From: Pseudomonas parafulva
Lineage (GTDB): Bacteria; Pseudomonadota; Gammaproteobacteria; Pseudomonadales; Pseudomonadaceae
Assembly: GCF_000800255.1 (NCBI RefSeq)
Contig: NZ_CP009747.1
Location: forward strand, 682,001-746,000
DNA: 64,000 nucleotides
Reading direction: 5' to 3'
Shown here one piece after another: positions 27,361 through 35,043 of the stretch. Position numbers and translations under genes: made by a program. Position 1 is the stretch's first letter, and the number at the start of each line of letters is the position of its first letter. Below the pieces are notes generated by a model, which was not told the DNA's origin, did not search any database, and was given only the letters and a program-made list of their open reading frames with translations.

Positions 27361-28419
27361 CTACCAACCGGCCACGCCGCCGTCGCCCGCCAGCACCTGG
27401 CCCTGGGCCCGCAGTGCCTCGATCAGGAAGAACGTCGCGCAGGGCGTCTCCACCAAGTGGGTCTGCTGTGGGCCGATGCGGTAACTGTGGCCCACGAAGC
27501 GGCCGCGCTTGACCTCGGGCGACAGCAACCCGCCGATCTGCCGACAGGCCAGTTCGCACCAGGCATTGCGCCCTGGCAGGCATTGCCACAGGCGCAGCAG
27601 CGCCAGCGAGGCGATGGCGATGGCGCAGGGGTCCGCCTCGTTGGCGCGCAGGCGCCCGGCGGCGGCCTGGGCGCCCCAGCGCTGGGTCCAGTATTCGCAC
27701 GCCCGCGCGGCGGCCTCGGCGTATTCGCCGCCGTACCGACCCACGGCCTCGGCCAGGCCCAGCATTGCCCAGGCCTGACCGCGCGCCCAGTGTCCGGGCG
27801 CGCTGCGCTGCCAGTGCCCGTCGGCGTGGCGCACGGCCTGGGCGGCCCAGGCGCCTGACGGCTCGGCCAGGCTGTGCAGGCAGCGTTGTAGATGCCGGCG
27901 CGCCAGGTCTGCGTGGCTCGCCACGGGGCTGCTGTGCAGCAGCGCCAGGGTCGGGGCCAGGGCATCGACGTCGAGGGTGGCCGCCCCTGGCTCGCCTGCG
28001 CCCAGGCCGGTGCCCAGCCACCAACCGCCCAAGCCAGGATCGAAGTCGGCGGCCAGGGCAGCGGCGGCGCGCTCGGCCAATTGCCGCGCCTGTGCGCCTT
28101 CCGGGTAGCGGGCGGCCAGGCCGGCGCCGTACCAGAACACGAAGCTGCGGTTGAGGCTGGGTTCGGCCAGTTGCCCGTGCAAACGTTCGCTCCAGGCCTG
28201 GGCTTCGGCCAGGTCAGTGGCCTGCCCGCTGAGCCCGGCGCGGCGCCACCACAGGGCAGCCCAGAAACCGCCCAGCCAGGAGCCACGCCGCGACAGCTTC
28301 CACGGCGTGTCCGGGGCCAGGCGATACAGCGGGAACTGCCCGTCGCACTGCTGCGAGACCCGCCCCAGCGGCGCCAGCAAAGCCTCGATGATCGCCTGAC
28401 GCTTACGCTGTTCCGGCAT
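27361..28419 (-). CDS. GH88/GH105-like (alpha/alpha)6-barrel protein at the end of the thiocarboxylate locus
   Basis: A 352-residue protein. The motif GHWARGQAWAMLGLAEAV and the repeated helical hairpins (WSERLHGQL, ACEYWTQRWG, ATFFLIEALRA) are those of six-hairpin glycosidases of the unsaturated glucuronyl hydrolase type; Asp residues in TLDVDALAPTLAL could be catalytic. Such enzymes hydrate unsaturated uronides, which makes no obvious sense in a metallophore operon. It could have a recruited role in hydration or hydrolysis of an intermediate. The start overlaps the MFS gene by 17 bp, so it is translationally linked to the cluster. The family call is fair, the function unknown. Confidence 0.6.
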   Translation of the reverse strand: MPEQRKRQAIIEALLAPLGRVSQQCDGQFPLYRLAPDTPWKLSRRGSWLGGFWAALWWRRAGLSGQATDLAEAQAWSERLHGQLAEPSLNRSFVFWYGAGLAARYPEGAQARQLAERAAAALAADFDPGLGGWWLGTGLGAGEPGAATLDVDALAPTLALLHSSPVASHADLARRHLQRCLHSLAEPSGAWAAQAVRHADGHWQRSAPGHWARGQAWAMLGLAEAVGRYGGEYAEAAARACEYWTQRWGAQAAAGRLRANEADPCAIAIASLALLRLWQCLPGRNAWCELACRQIGGLLSPEVKRGRFVGHSYRIGPQQTHLVETPCATFFLIEALRAQGQVLAGDGGVAGW

Positions 28420-29581
28420 CGCTGCAGCCCTCCTGCGTGCGCCGCGCCCGGTACAGGCTGCGGCACAGTCCGGCGCCCACGCACAGCGCTGCCATCAGCA
28501 GTGTCCAGCCTGCCGTGAAACCACCGGGCTGGCGCAGCAGCGCGGCGAACAGCGGCGGTCCGAGTGCGATGCCGCCGAAGAAGCCCAGCGACAGCAGCCC
28601 GGCGCTGCCGGCCACGCCACCGAAGCGCGGCTCGCGCAGCAGCATGCTCATCGCCACCGCATTGCTTGCCACCAGACTCAGCCCCATGCCCAGCACGGCG
28701 CCCCACAGCGGCCAGAGCCGACCCGGCGCCGCCTGCTGCAACAGCAGCACGGTGACCAGGGCGAACAGGAACAACCCGCCGAGCAGCGCGGTTTCATCGC
28801 GCAGCGCCGCGCCCAACGGGGTCAACAGCAGGCGCGAGAGGATGCCGGTGATGCCGAAGCCGCTGATCATCAGCCCGATAGTGGCCGGGGCGACGCCAAG
28901 ACTGCTCGCATACACGCCAAAGAAGGTGATGAACGCTGACAGGCACAGCCCCGCGCAGCCCTGGATCGCCATCAGCCGCAGCAGCCAGCCGTTGGGCCGC
29001 TGCACGCGCAGCGCGGTCTTGGCCGGTGTGGCCGGTGCGGCGATCTGCCGGGCCACCCCCAGCGCCAGCAGCAGCGCCAGCGGTGCCCAGCAGGCCAGCG
29101 CCAGGCGCCAGCCCAGCGCTTCGCTGAGCGCCGGCAAGGCAATGCCTGCCAGCAGCGCCGACGCCTGCACCCCGGCCTGCTTGATACCGACCAGGCTGGC
29201 CCGTGGCGCATCGGCGGTCTGGGCGATGGCCTGGTTGGTGGCCGGGTTGGCCAAGGCCTGCGCCGCGCCGCAGAACAGCAGCGCCACCACCAGGCCGACG
29301 AAGCCCGGCAGCACCAGCACCAGGCTGAACGACAACGCCACCAGCACGAACAGCGCGCGCAGCCCGTTGCGCGAGCCGATGCGCTGCACCAGCGCCCCGG
29401 CCCAAGGCGACAGCAGCGCGGCCAGGCCGAAGGCGCTGGTGGTCAGCCAGCCCAGTTGCTGGCGGTCGATGCCCAGGTCGGCGATCAGTTGCGGGCCGAG
29501 CACGCCGAGGGCATAGAACACCATCATCGGCAGGCCCATGGCGCAGGTGAGCAGGGCCGCCAGCGGCACGTGCCGGTTCAT
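28403..29581 (-). CDS. MFS transporter (likely exporter of the locus product)
   Basis: A 392-residue major facilitator with about 12 hydrophobic segments. The first loop has LGWLTTSAFGLAALLSPWAG and a basic loop-2/3 region (GSRNGLRALF), resembling CynX/YybF-type permeases. It overlaps the acyl-CoA-dehydrogenase gene by 4 bp (ATGA) and the GH88-like gene by 17 bp. A role as inner-membrane exporter of the small molecule, or as importer of the metal complex, is inferred from position only. Confidence 0.75.
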   Translation of the reverse strand: MNRHVPLAALLTCAMGLPMMVFYALGVLGPQLIADLGIDRQQLGWLTTSAFGLAALLSPWAGALVQRIGSRNGLRALFVLVALSFSLVLVLPGFVGLVVALLFCGAAQALANPATNQAIAQTADAPRASLVGIKQAGVQASALLAGIALPALSEALGWRLALACWAPLALLLALGVARQIAAPATPAKTALRVQRPNGWLLRLMAIQGCAGLCLSAFITFFGVYASSLGVAPATIGLMISGFGITGILSRLLLTPLGAALRDETALLGGLFLFALVTVLLLQQAAPGRLWPLWGAVLGMGLSLVASNAVAMSMLLREPRFGGVAGSAGLLSLGFFGGIALGPPLFAALLRQPGGFTAGWTLLMAALCVGAGLCRSLYRARRTQEGCSDAGTA

Positions 29582-30786
29582 GGCGCCCCCTTGCCGTGCA
29601 GGTGCACGGAGGGCGCCAAGGCATCGAAGGCCACACCGGGTTGCGTGGCCTCCAGCAGATCGCGGCCCAGGGTGCTGATCAGTGCATCGTCGGTGCCGTC
29701 GAGGATGTGCGTGGTGCGCGCGCCGCGATAGATGCCCGACAGCGGCGACAGCTCGCTCAGGCCCTCGGCGCCCGTCACCTGGATCGCCGAGTCCACCGCC
29801 AGCGACAGCGCTTCGCTGGCCGCCAGCTTGGCCAGGTTGACCTCGATGGCGTTGGCCTGGCCACGGTCGAACTTGGCCGCCGCATCCTGCAGCAGGCCGC
29901 GTGCGCTGGCGATTTCACGAAAGCTGCGGTACACCCGGGCGCGCACCAGTTGCTTGTCGGCCAGCCGTGCCTGGGCGCCGCGCGGCGAGTGTACCCGTGC
30001 GCACAGCGCGTCGAAGCAGCGCTGGGCCAGGCCCAGCCAGTGCGCCGCGCGCAGCAGGCGGCCCAACCCCAGGCGCTGCTGCATCAGCGCCAGGCCCTGG
30101 CCCGGTGCGCCCAGCACCTGGTCGGGCTGCACCCGCACCGCTTCCAGGTGCACCTCGCCCTGACCCTGCTGGCGACCGAGCAGTGCCAGCGGCCGGACGA
30201 AGCGAAACCCTGGACTGTCGCAGGGCACCACCAGCATCGACAGCGCCGACGGCAACGGACCGTCGTCGGTGCGGGCGATCACAGTGGCGAAGTCGGCGCG
30301 CTCGGCGCGGCAGATGAACCACTTGCGCGCCGTCAGTTGCCAGTGGTCGCCTTGCCAGTGCGCCCGGCTGTTGAGCGTGGCCGGGATCGAGCCGATGCTG
30401 TCTGGCTCGGACATCGCATAGCAGGGCACTTGTTCGCCGCGCACCAGCGGCAGGTAGAAGCGCTCGCGCAGGCTCGGGTTGGCGTGGCGGGCGAGCATGT
30501 GGCAGTCCAGCGTGGCGTCGCAGCCCAGCAGCGCCGGGGCGAATTCGCTGCGTCCTTCCTCGGCGGCCACGGTCAGGTAGTCCACCAGGCTGGCGACCCG
30601 GCCGCCGTCGGCCACGGGATAGAAATTGCCGAACACGCCCTCGGCCTTGGCCTGAGCCTGCAACTGGGCCGTCAACCGCGCCGCCGCCGCATCGCAGCGG
30701 CCCAGCTCGGCCTCGCGCGGCAGCACCTGCTGCTCGACGAAGTGGCGCACCCGCTGCGCCAGGTGGGAGACATTCTCGCAGGTCAT
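29578..30786 (-). CDS. Acyl-CoA dehydrogenase-family flavoprotein
   Basis: A 402-residue ACAD-fold protein. The flavin/substrate segment is YAMSEPDSIGSIPATL with KWFICRAERADF, and the C-terminal helix block has AIQVTGAEGLSELSPLSGIY followed by RGARTTHILDGTDD. In typical family members the last motif reads YEGT with the catalytic Glu; here it is LDGT, so the base appears to be Asp or absent. ACAD homologues accompany thiocarboxylate siderophore genes, where an oxidation of a CoA- or carrier-bound ring is plausible. It is 3 bp from the ligase gene, the same operon. Confidence 0.75.
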   Translation of the reverse strand: MTCENVSHLAQRVRHFVEQQVLPREAELGRCDAAAARLTAQLQAQAKAEGVFGNFYPVADGGRVASLVDYLTVAAEEGRSEFAPALLGCDATLDCHMLARHANPSLRERFYLPLVRGEQVPCYAMSEPDSIGSIPATLNSRAHWQGDHWQLTARKWFICRAERADFATVIARTDDGPLPSALSMLVVPCDSPGFRFVRPLALLGRQQGQGEVHLEAVRVQPDQVLGAPGQGLALMQQRLGLGRLLRAAHWLGLAQRCFDALCARVHSPRGAQARLADKQLVRARVYRSFREIASARGLLQDAAAKFDRGQANAIEVNLAKLAASEALSLAVDSAIQVTGAEGLSELSPLSGIYRGARTTHILDGTDDALISTLGRDLLEATQPGVAFDALAPSVHLHGKGAP

Positions 30787-30789
30787 GGC

Positions 30790-32439
30790 TCAGCCCACCT
30801 GCCGCACGGGCTCGGCCAGGCCGGCAGCGTCGGCGGCCAGGGCGCGTTTGTCGACCTTGCCGGCCGGCGTCAGCGGCAGGTGGCGGTAGAAGCGCAGGTA
30901 CTCCGGCAGCTTGTTCACCTCCAGGCCCTGTTCGCGCAGGAACCCGGTGATGTCCTGCAAGGCGAAGCGCTGCGCGCCTTCGCGCAGGGTCACGCACAGG
31001 CACACGCGCTGGCCCAGGTCCGGGTCGGGCACCGGCACGCAGGCGACGCTGACCACGTCCGGGTGCGCCATGGCCAGCCCTTCGATCTGCACCGGGCTGA
31101 TGTTGGCGCCGCCGCGAATGATGATGTCTTTCTTGCGCCCGGCCAGTTTCAGGTAGCCCGCCGGATCGATGAAGCCCAAATCTCCGGTGCGTACCCAGCC
31201 CTCGGCGTCGCGGTAGCGCTCGTCCAGTTCCGGCGCGTTGACGTACTGCATGGGGCTCAGTGGCCCGCGCGCGGTGATTTCGCCGACGCTGCCAGGCGGC
31301 ACCTCGCGGCCCAGGTCATCGACGATGCGGATCTCGCACACCGCCGGATTGGGTTTGCCGACGCTGCCCAGCACCACCTCCAGCGGGTCGTCCAGGGTGT
31401 TGTGGCAGTTCACCCCGTCGGCCGAGCCGTAGAGGCTGATGAAGCCGCAGCCGAAGGCCTCGGTGCAGCGCAGCACGGTGGCCTCGTCGATCACCGAACC
31501 GCCGCAGATCAGCCCGCGCAGGCTGGACCTGTCGATCTCGGCCAGGGCCGGGTCGGCGGCGATGCGCTGGAGCATGGTCGGCACGCCGAGGATGAAGCTC
31601 GGGCGCAGGCGTTCGATGGCCTTGATCGCCTCGCTCACCTCGAAGCGCGGCAGCACCACCAGCGAGCCGCCCAACCAGCTGAGCACGCCGAAGGTCGCCG
31701 TGGAGCCGAACGAAGAGCCCAGCGGCACCAGGTACAGGCCCCGGAACTCGGCGCCGTCGTCGCTGATGCGTTGCAGGAAGCGGCCGCGTCCGCCGATCAG
31801 CGCGTTGTGCGAGTAGGCCACCAGTTTCGGCTCCGACTCGGTGCCCGAGGACACCAGCAGGCGCACCGGCGAATCCGGGCACACCCGAGGCAGGCTGGTG
31901 CTGTCGATGGGCGTGTGCTCGAACAGCGCGTCGAGGGTCGACCAGCCCGCGCGTGGCGCGCCGTCGACGATCAGAAAGCGCAGCGACAACAGGGTCGGGC
32001 GCAGCGACTCGATCACCTCGCACAGGTCGATGTCGGCGTACTGCGCCGGCACGATCACCGCCCGCGCATCGCAGCGGCGCACCAAGGCCTGGATGTCCAG
32101 CTTGCCGCGCCCCGGCGGGAAGGGCGCGACGATGGCGCCCAGCGCGGCCACCGCCAGGTCGATGGCGCAGCAGCGCCAACTGTTGCTCAACTGATAGGCC
32201 ACCACATCGCCCGCGACGATTCCCGACTGGCGCAGACTGCCGGCCAGGCGCAGGGCCGCGCCGAGCAGTTCGGCGTAGCTGACGTGGCCCTCCGGCGACA
32301 GCACCGCGGGTTTGTCCGGCGTCTCGCCGGCGCGCTCGCGGAACAGGTCGAACACATCGCGGTTCGGGTAGCTGCCGTCTTCGCGCCAACGACGACGGGC
32401 GTTCTGGGGTACCAGGTCAATGATGCCGGCGGTGTTCAT
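30790..32439 (-). CDS. Acyl-AMP ligase, EntE/DhbE-like
   Basis: A 549-residue adenylate-forming enzyme. The A3-type loop is LLVSSGTESEPKLVAYSHN (Glu where many have Thr), then YGSADGVNCHN, GWVRTGDLGFIDP, GRKKDIIIRGGANISP and the closing PLTPAGKVDKRAL with the catalytic lysine. The last block and LRFYRHLPL recall 2,3-dihydroxybenzoate ligases. It probably activates an aromatic or heteroaromatic carboxylate as the acyl-AMP that the thiocarboxylated carrier then attacks, the role of QbsL/PdtJ-type ligases. The ATG at 32439 overlaps the CaiB stop; the open frame upstream is a shadow of that gene. Confidence 0.82.
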   Translation of the reverse strand: MNTAGIIDLVPQNARRRWREDGSYPNRDVFDLFRERAGETPDKPAVLSPEGHVSYAELLGAALRLAGSLRQSGIVAGDVVAYQLSNSWRCCAIDLAVAALGAIVAPFPPGRGKLDIQALVRRCDARAVIVPAQYADIDLCEVIESLRPTLLSLRFLIVDGAPRAGWSTLDALFEHTPIDSTSLPRVCPDSPVRLLVSSGTESEPKLVAYSHNALIGGRGRFLQRISDDGAEFRGLYLVPLGSSFGSTATFGVLSWLGGSLVVLPRFEVSEAIKAIERLRPSFILGVPTMLQRIAADPALAEIDRSSLRGLICGGSVIDEATVLRCTEAFGCGFISLYGSADGVNCHNTLDDPLEVVLGSVGKPNPAVCEIRIVDDLGREVPPGSVGEITARGPLSPMQYVNAPELDERYRDAEGWVRTGDLGFIDPAGYLKLAGRKKDIIIRGGANISPVQIEGLAMAHPDVVSVACVPVPDPDLGQRVCLCVTLREGAQRFALQDITGFLREQGLEVNKLPEYLRFYRHLPLTPAGKVDKRALAADAAGLAEPVRQVG

Positions 32440-34235
32440 GTGAAACTCCACGGTGATTGAACGGATCGGTAGGTGCGCTGGCCGAAGCAGTCGGCCAGGC
32501 GTGGGTCGTTGGCCAACGCGGCCAGGTCTTGATGCACGCGGCTGGCGGGAATCCCGGCCTGTTGGCAGCGTCGTTGCCAGTGTTCGGCATCGGCGCTGGC
32601 CAGGCGTCGTGGCAGGTCCTGGGCCTCGCAGGGGGCGCCGAGCAACTGGTCGAGGGCGTGTCGCTGGGCGCGGGTCTGGCAGTCCACCGCCAGCAGGCCG
32701 TGGCCGGTCTCGAACACGCCTTGCAGCAGGCTCGGCGGGTTGGCGCTGTCGCTGGCCAGCAGCAGGTCGGCGGCGCCGAGCAGGGTGCTCTGCACCTGGC
32801 TGCCGCGTGCGTGCAGGCAGCGGTCGAGCAGGGCGGCGCAGACGCCTTGGGCGCTGATCACCCCGCCCAGCACATCGAGTGCGGTGAACAAGGTGCCGCC
32901 GCGCGTGCCACTGGCGCGGGCGATGCGCTCGGCCACGCCAGACCAGGCCTGTACGGTGAAGTCGGTGCCCGGCGCCTGCACGGCGGCGTCGCCCCAGCCG
33001 CCGGCATAGGCATGCACCAGCGACGGGTGCCGCGCGTGCAGGTCGGCGGCGTCCAGGCCCAGCTCGGCGGCCTTGCCCGGCGCCCAGTTGTGCAGGAACA
33101 CGTCGGCCTCGGCGCACAGCGCGTCGATTTCGGCGCGGCCGGCGGCGGACTTGATGTCCACCTCGCGCACCGACTTCAAGTGATTGAGCGCATCGAAGCG
33201 CACCGAGCAGCCGTCGGCGCACGGCGGCATATTGCGTAGCGGATCCCCGCCCGGCGGCTCCAGGCGAATGACCTCGGCGCCGAGCAGCGCCAGCAGGTGG
33301 CCGGCCAGCGGGCCTTGGATGCGCCGGCACGACTCCAGCACGCGAATGCCCTGTAACGGCAGCGCGCCGGGCACGGTGGTGGACCGTGCCAGCGCTTGCG
33401 GCCCGGGCGTCAGGCGCCAGGGGCTGGACAGGCTGGCACGGTAGTCGGCGTCGGCCTGGCGCTGCGCCGGGCTGCGCAGGGGCACCAGCGCCACACCGCT
33501 GGCCTGCGCCTGGGCCTGGATCCGCGCCAACGGCAGGGCGGCCAGTGCGTCCAAGCATTCGGCGGGCATCGCTGCCACGGCCCTGGCATAGCGCAGCAGA
33601 AAGTGCTGCCAGGCTTTGCCTGCAAGGCTGTCGCTGATACCGAGCGCGCGCCAGAAGTGCCGCCACGGTTGGCTGTCGAGGGTTTCCAGTTCGAAGGCCG
33701 CGCCCTCCAGCGACACGAACGGCGGCCGGGCGAAGGCATCGTCCTGGCCGGGCAGCAATCGCTCGGCGTCCTCCGGCGCGGTGGCGCCCGCCAGGTACTG
33801 GCCGATGCTCAACAGCGCACCGCGCGCAGGGTCCAGGGTGACGCTATGGAAACGGCCGCCGCGCAGTTGGCCGACGGCGGCGGCCAGCGTGGCCTGCCAG
33901 GCCAGCGCTGCGTTCAGGCTGGCCAGGTAGTTCACCCCCAGTGCCTGCGCTCGGCCACTGGCGCGACCATGCACCGACATCAGGCCGCAGGCGGCCTGCA
34001 GGGTGAACTCGCTGGTCAGCTCCAAGGGCAGTGCAGTGGGCATCGCCAAGTGCGTGTGCAGCGGTTGCAGATCGGGGTGCAGCAGCTGCAGTGCCGGCCC
34101 TTCGGCCAGGCCGTCGAGCGAACGCAGGCCAAGGCACTCGCCGTGCTGCTGCAGGGCGCGGCTCAGGCCCTGCCAGGCAGGCAGGGAGGGGCCGCTGCGC
34201 CAGCGCAGGCTGGCGTCATCGAGGATACGGGGCAT
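32436..34235 (-). CDS. CaiB/BaiF-like CoA-transferase family protein with duplicated, degenerate N-terminal half
   Basis: A 599-residue protein, longer than the usual 400. The C-terminal part from about residue 290 is a full CaiB-like domain (LQGIRVLESCRRIQGPLAGH, GAEVIRLEPPGGDPLRNMP, DVFLHNWAPGKA, PGTDFTVQAWSG with the candidate catalytic Asp). The N-terminal 280 residues contain a second, incomplete copy (EFTLQAACGLMSVHG, LASLNAALAWQATLAAAV) without the Rossmann-like start. CaiB enzymes move CoA between acids. Here it may handle CoA or thio-acid exchange on the metallophore precursor. It overlaps the ligase by 4 bp. Confidence 0.7.
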   Translation of the reverse strand: MPRILDDASLRWRSGPSLPAWQGLSRALQQHGECLGLRSLDGLAEGPALQLLHPDLQPLHTHLAMPTALPLELTSEFTLQAACGLMSVHGRASGRAQALGVNYLASLNAALAWQATLAAAVGQLRGGRFHSVTLDPARGALLSIGQYLAGATAPEDAERLLPGQDDAFARPPFVSLEGAAFELETLDSQPWRHFWRALGISDSLAGKAWQHFLLRYARAVAAMPAECLDALAALPLARIQAQAQASGVALVPLRSPAQRQADADYRASLSSPWRLTPGPQALARSTTVPGALPLQGIRVLESCRRIQGPLAGHLLALLGAEVIRLEPPGGDPLRNMPPCADGCSVRFDALNHLKSVREVDIKSAAGRAEIDALCAEADVFLHNWAPGKAAELGLDAADLHARHPSLVHAYAGGWGDAAVQAPGTDFTVQAWSGVAERIARASGTRGGTLFTALDVLGGVISAQGVCAALLDRCLHARGSQVQSTLLGAADLLLASDSANPPSLLQGVFETGHGLLAVDCQTRAQRHALDQLLGAPCEAQDLPRRLASADAEHWQRRCQQAGIPASRVHQDLAALANDPRLADCFGQRTYRSVQSPWSFT

Positions 34236-34270
34236 GGGCGGATCTCGCGGACAGGGGACGGGCGAGCAGG

Positions 34271-34292
34271 CTTCGCGGGCGTACCCGCGAAG
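34271..34292. repeat. Intra-operon hairpin between carrier and CaiB genes
   Basis: CTTCGCGGG-CGTA-CCCGCGAAG forms a perfect 9-bp stem with a 4-base loop in the 71-bp gap after the sulfur-carrier stop. There is no T run. It may act as an mRNA stabiliser or partial terminator that keeps the small carrier more abundant than downstream enzymes (inference). Confidence 0.55.
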
Positions 34293-34306
34293 GGCTGGAG
34301 GGCGCT

Positions 34307-34579
34307 TCAGCCGCCAGCGACGGCCGGCAGTACGGTCAGCTGATCGCCCGGACGGGTCGCCGTGGCCAGCCCGTCGGCGAAGCGGATGTCGTCATCGTTG
34401 ACGTAGATGTTGACGAAGCGGTGCACCTGGTCATCGTTGACCAGCCGCGCCTTGAGGCCGGGGAAGCGGCTGTCCAGGTGCTCGATGATGTGGCGCACCG
34501 TGTCGCCCTCGGCCTGAACCTGTTTCTGCCCTTCGGTGAGCGGGCGCAGCAGGGTGGGAACCATCACTGAAACCGACAT
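34307..34579 (-). CDS. MoaD/ThiS-like sulfur carrier protein ending in Gly-Gly
   Basis: A 90-residue ubiquitin-like beta-grasp protein. The terminal sequence QLTVLPAVAGG stops directly after the double glycine, which is adenylated and thiocarboxylated by the E1 partner. Upstream features are the NIYVNDDDIR strand and EGDTVRHIIEHLD helix typical of CysO/QbsE-class carriers. A GAAGGAG site fixes the start at 34579. It is flanked by the JAMM protease and MoeZ-type genes, the same trio as cysO/mec/moeZ of mycobacteria and the pdt and qbs siderophore loci. As thiocarboxylate it would deliver sulfide to an acyl-AMP. Confidence 0.88.
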   Translation of the reverse strand: MSVSVMVPTLLRPLTEGQKQVQAEGDTVRHIIEHLDSRFPGLKARLVNDDQVHRFVNIYVNDDDIRFADGLATATRPGDQLTVLPAVAGG

Positions 34580-34622
34580 GCGAATCTCCTTCTTTGCGTG
34601 TGGGGCCGCCGTGGCGACCGGT

Positions 34623-35033
34623 TCATGGCTGGACGGACAGCGGTTCCTCGAACACCCGCCCGTCGATGATGCGAAAGCTGCGCGCCGCATGCCGGGCCTC
34701 GGCCCAGGTCGAGACGATCAGGTAATGCACCTGGCCGTCGCTGGCATGGGCGATGTCCTCGCGGCTGGGCCAGGCTTCGCTGGCGGTGTGCGAGTGGTAG
34801 ATCACCCGGCAGTCCTCGTCGCGCTGGTCCAGCTCGCGCCAGACCTGCAGTTGCTCGCGCGGATCGAAGCTGAACCAGGTCGGGCTGGCCGCCTGGTTGC
34901 GCAGCGGGACCACGCGCCGGGCCAAGGCCTGGCCACTGGCGGCGGCGATCAGGCCGCAGGCTTCGATCGGATGCGCGGCGCGGGCCAGGCGCTGAACCTC
35001 GGCCAGCGCCTGGGCGCTGATGCGCAGAACCAT
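34623..35033 (-). CDS. JAMM/MPN+ zinc metalloprotease (Mec/QbsD-like)
   Basis: A 136-residue single-domain protein with a complete JAMM site: Glu24 (IEACGLI), His80 and His82 (YHSHT), Ser90 and Asp93 (PSREDI). In mycobacteria Mec cleaves a cysteine adduct from CysO; in thioquinolobactin synthesis QbsD removes two residues from the carrier to expose its Gly-Gly end. Here the carrier gene already ends in Gly-Gly, so a Mec-like release of an adduct is more likely than maturation. It sits 11 bp after the MoeZ-like stop. Confidence 0.85.
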   Translation of the reverse strand: MVLRISAQALAEVQRLARAAHPIEACGLIAAASGQALARRVVPLRNQAASPTWFSFDPREQLQVWRELDQRDEDCRVIYHSHTASEAWPSREDIAHASDGQVHYLIVSTWAEARHAARSFRIIDGRVFEEPLSVQP

Positions 35034-35043
35034 GTGGCTGTCC

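Noticed and set aside
29596..32460. 954-codon plus-strand frame across the ACAD and ligase genes
   Set aside because: Shadow of two real genes; low-complexity Q/A/G/H/R composition and no recognisable domain.
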